From Euonymus europaeus (Eukaryota > Streptophyta > Magnoliopsida > Celastrales > Celastraceae): a stretch of DNA of 64,000 bases. Position numbers and translations under genes: made by a program. Shown one piece after another: positions 61,901-64,000 of the stretch. Every line of letters begins with the position of its first letter. Positions within the stretch are counted from its first letter, which is position 1. Where the stretch lies: NCBI GenBank assembly GCA_963580455.1, contig OY756966.1:17611001-17675000 (forward strand). Reading direction: 5' to 3'. The notes below the pieces were generated by a model. The model saw only the letters and a program-made list of their open reading frames with translations, searched no databases and was not told where the DNA came from.

Positions 61901-64000
61901 CCAACTTTCTATGACAAATAGACAAAACCGTTAAAAGCTCCTCCATAGAGAGAGTTGAGCAACTTCGGACTATGAAAGTTGCTCGGGATAGACTTTTTGT
62001 TGTTCTTCTATGTCAACTTTTATGAGTATAAGCTTCCTACATCATATCGATGCCAAAACACCAAATTTCCATGATAAATTGACAAAACCGTTAAAAGCTA
62101 CTCCATAGATAGAGTTGAGCAACTTCAAACTATCAAAGTTGCTCGGGATAGAGTTTTTATTGTTCTTCTATGTCAAATTTTACGAGTATAAGCTTCTTGC
62201 ATTATTTCGATGCCAAAACACCAACTTTCTATGACAGATCGACAAAACCGTTAAAAGCTCCTCCATAGAGAGAGTTGAGCAACTACGGACTATCAAAATT
62301 GCTCGGGATAGACTTTTTATTGTTCTTCCATGTCAAATTTTACGAGTATAAGCTTCTTACATTATTTCGATACCAAAACACCAACTTTCTATGACAAATA
62401 GACAAAACCGTTAAAAGCTCCTCCATAGAGAGAGTTGAGCAACTTCGGACTATGAAAGTTGCTCGGGATAGACTTTTTGTTGTTCTTCTATGTCAACTTT
62501 TACGAGTATAAGCTTCCTACATTACATCGATGCCAAAACACCAACTTTCCATGACAAATTGACAAAACCGTTTAAAGCTCCTCCATAGAGAGAGTTGAGC
62601 AACTACGGACTATCAAAGTTGCTCGGGATAGACTTTTAATTGTTCTTCTATGTCAAATTTTACGAGTATAAGCTTCCTACTTTATTTCAATGCCAAAACA
62701 CCAACTTTCTATGACAAATAGACAAAACCGTTAAAAGCTCCTCCATAGAGAGAGTTGAGCAACTACGGACTATCAAAGTTGCTCGGGATACACTTTTAAT
62801 TGTTCTTCTATGTCAAATTTTACGAGTATAAGCTTCCTACATTATTTTGATGCCAAAACACCAACTTTCTATGACAAATGGACGAAACCGTTAAAAGCTC
62901 CTCCATAGAGAGAGTTGAGCAACTACGGACTATCAAAATTACTCGGGATAGACTTTTTATTGTTCTTCTATATCAAATTTTACGAGTATAAGCTTCCTAC
63001 ATTATTTCGATGCCAAAACACCAACTTTCGATGACAAATGGACAAAATCGTTAAAAGCTCCTCCATAGAGAGTTTTGAGCAACTTCGGACTATGAAATTT
63101 GCTCGGGATAGACTTTTTATTGTTCTTCTATGTCAAATTTTACGAGTATAAGCTTTCAACATTATTTCTATGACAAAACACCAATTTTCTATGACAAATA
63201 GACAAAAATGTTAAAAGCTCTTCCATAGAGAGAGTGGAGCAACTTCGAACTATCAAAGTTGCTCGGGATAGACTTTTTATTGTTCTTCTATGTCAAATTT
63301 TACGAGTATAAGCTTCTTACATTATTTCGATACCAAAACACCAACTTTCTATGACAAATAGACAAAACCGTTAAAAGCTCCTCCATAGAGAGAGTTGAGC
63401 AACTTCGGACTATGAAAGTTGCTCGGGATAGACTTTTTGTTGTTCTTCTATGTCAACTTTTATGAGTATAAGCTTCCTACATCATATCGATGCCAAAACA
63501 CCAACTTTCCATGACAAATTGACAAAACCGTTAAAAGCTACTCCATAGATAGAGTTGAGCAACTTCAAACTATCAAAGTTGCTCGGGATAGAGTTTTTAT
63601 TGTTCTTCTATGTCAAATTTTACGAGTATAAGCTTCTTGCATTATTTCGATGCCAAAACACCAACTTTCTATGACAGATCGACAAAACCGTTAAAAGCTC
63701 CTCCATAGAGAGAGTTGAGCAACTACGGACTATCAAAATTGCTCGGGATAGACTTTTTATTGTTCTTCAATGTAAAATTTTACGAGTATAAGCTTCTTAC
63801 ATTATTTCGATACCAAAACACCAACTTTCTATGACAAATAGACAAAACCGTTAAAAGCTCCTCCATAGAGAGAGTTGAGCAACTTCGGACTATGAAAGTT
63901 GCTCGGGATAGACTTTTTGTTGTTCTTCTATGTCAACTTTTACGAGTATAAGCTTCCTACATTACATCGATGCCAAAACACCAACTTTCCATGACAAATT
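58981..64000 (+). repeat. 9-monomer higher-order repeat, about 3.5 copies of 1440 bp
   Basis: Copies begin at 58981, 60421, 61861 and 63301 (the last is cut by the window edge). The monomer order is GATACCAAAACACC; ATATCGATG with GACAAATTGAC; CTTCTTGCATT; GATACCAAAACACC; ATTACATCGATG; CTACTTTATTTCAA; ATTTTGATG with GGACGAAACC; AATCGTTAAAAGC with AGTTTTGAGC; CTTTCAACATTATTTCTATG. Copies 2-4 share private changes not in copy 1, such as TTTTATGAGTATAAGC (60581, 62021, 63461), ATCATATCGATG and ACAGATCGAC. The monomer order equals that of the adjacent 13-mer with four monomers left out. Confidence 0.88.

Larger units (their letters stand above)
42060..64000 (+). repeat. 160-bp satellite array, block 3 (about 137 monomers)
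   Basis: Same satellite, same orientation, running off the right edge. It is built from nested higher-order repeats: a 3.0-kb segment present three times, a 5-mer, a 20/21-mer, a 13-mer and a 9-mer. Length is very constant: apart from the 21-bp insertions only single-base indels occur (a T lost near 48530, an A gained near 58130). Variants typical here are GACAAATTGACAAAACC, TATGAAAGTTGCTC, AGAGTTTTGAGCAAC and GATACCAAAACACC. No gene is seen. Confidence 0.97.

Noticed and set aside
1..64000. RNA polymerase III promoter (A and B boxes) or tRNA/5S-derived monomer
   Set aside because: No adequate match to the B-box consensus GGTTCGANNCC or to a tRNA fold was seen in the monomer.

Overview
The window is almost entirely plant-type satellite DNA. 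A 160-bp monomer is repeated head to tail in one orientation across three arrays (1-32127, 34511-39675 and 42060-64000). Together these are about 59.2 kb, roughly 370 monomers and 93% of the window. I find no protein-coding gene, tRNA, rRNA or CRISPR array that I can support. All open frames are short and follow from the satellite repeat or from the inserted element. An angiosperm nuclear genome is inferred from the monomer length, the CpG-type decay and the plant Copia-like LTR signature of the insertions. I do not recognise the satellite family and cannot name the species.

The satellite is interrupted twice by the same 2.38-kb sequence (32128-34510 and 39676-42059). Each copy begins TGTTGG, ends TTTCA and lacks any internal retrotransposon domain or primer-binding site. 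Near the 3' end each has an ATTCACCCCCCTCTT motif. I read them as solo LTRs of a Ty1/copia element, most like the SIRE/Maximus lineage. They differ at about 16 substitutions and one A-tract indel by eye (about 0.7%). Both sit at the same position of the monomer and share the same right flank, so one insertion was probably copied when the satellite was duplicated. Copy 2 has a perfect 5-bp target duplication (CTTCG). Copy 1 has CTACG on the left and CTTCG on the right, and its left flank lacks exactly four monomers relative to copy 2.

The arrays are a patchwork of higher-order repeats (HORs) of different sizes. From left to right: a 9-mer of 1440 bp at 1561-4440 with a second 1440-bp offset at 4001-6660; variable 12- to 17-mers at 12.6-19.3 kb; a 7-mer at 19.1-20.3 kb; a 2802-bp tandem duplication at 20.8-26.3 kb whose junction at about 23556 leaves an 87-bp truncated monomer; 7-mers at 25.3-27.7 kb; a 5-mer/7-mer block at 27.8-30.3 kb; a 1140-bp block (7 monomers plus a 21-bp insertion) at 34.9-37.0 kb; 5-mers of 800 bp at 37.0-38.6 and 45.0-46.6 kb; a 20/21-mer (3220/3381 bp) at 47.4-54.0 kb; a 13-mer (2080 bp, two copies) at 53.5-57.7 kb; and a 9-mer (1440 bp, about 3.5 copies) from 58981 to the window end. 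The last 9-mer looks like the neighbouring 13-mer minus four monomers.

The monomer carries a 9-bp inverted repeat (GAGCAACTT / AAGTTGCTC, 10-bp spacer), one HindIII site and five CpGs that decay by transition. Nucleosome-scale length, strict length conservation and HOR turnover fit a centromeric or heterochromatic satellite, but nothing in the sequence proves centromere function.
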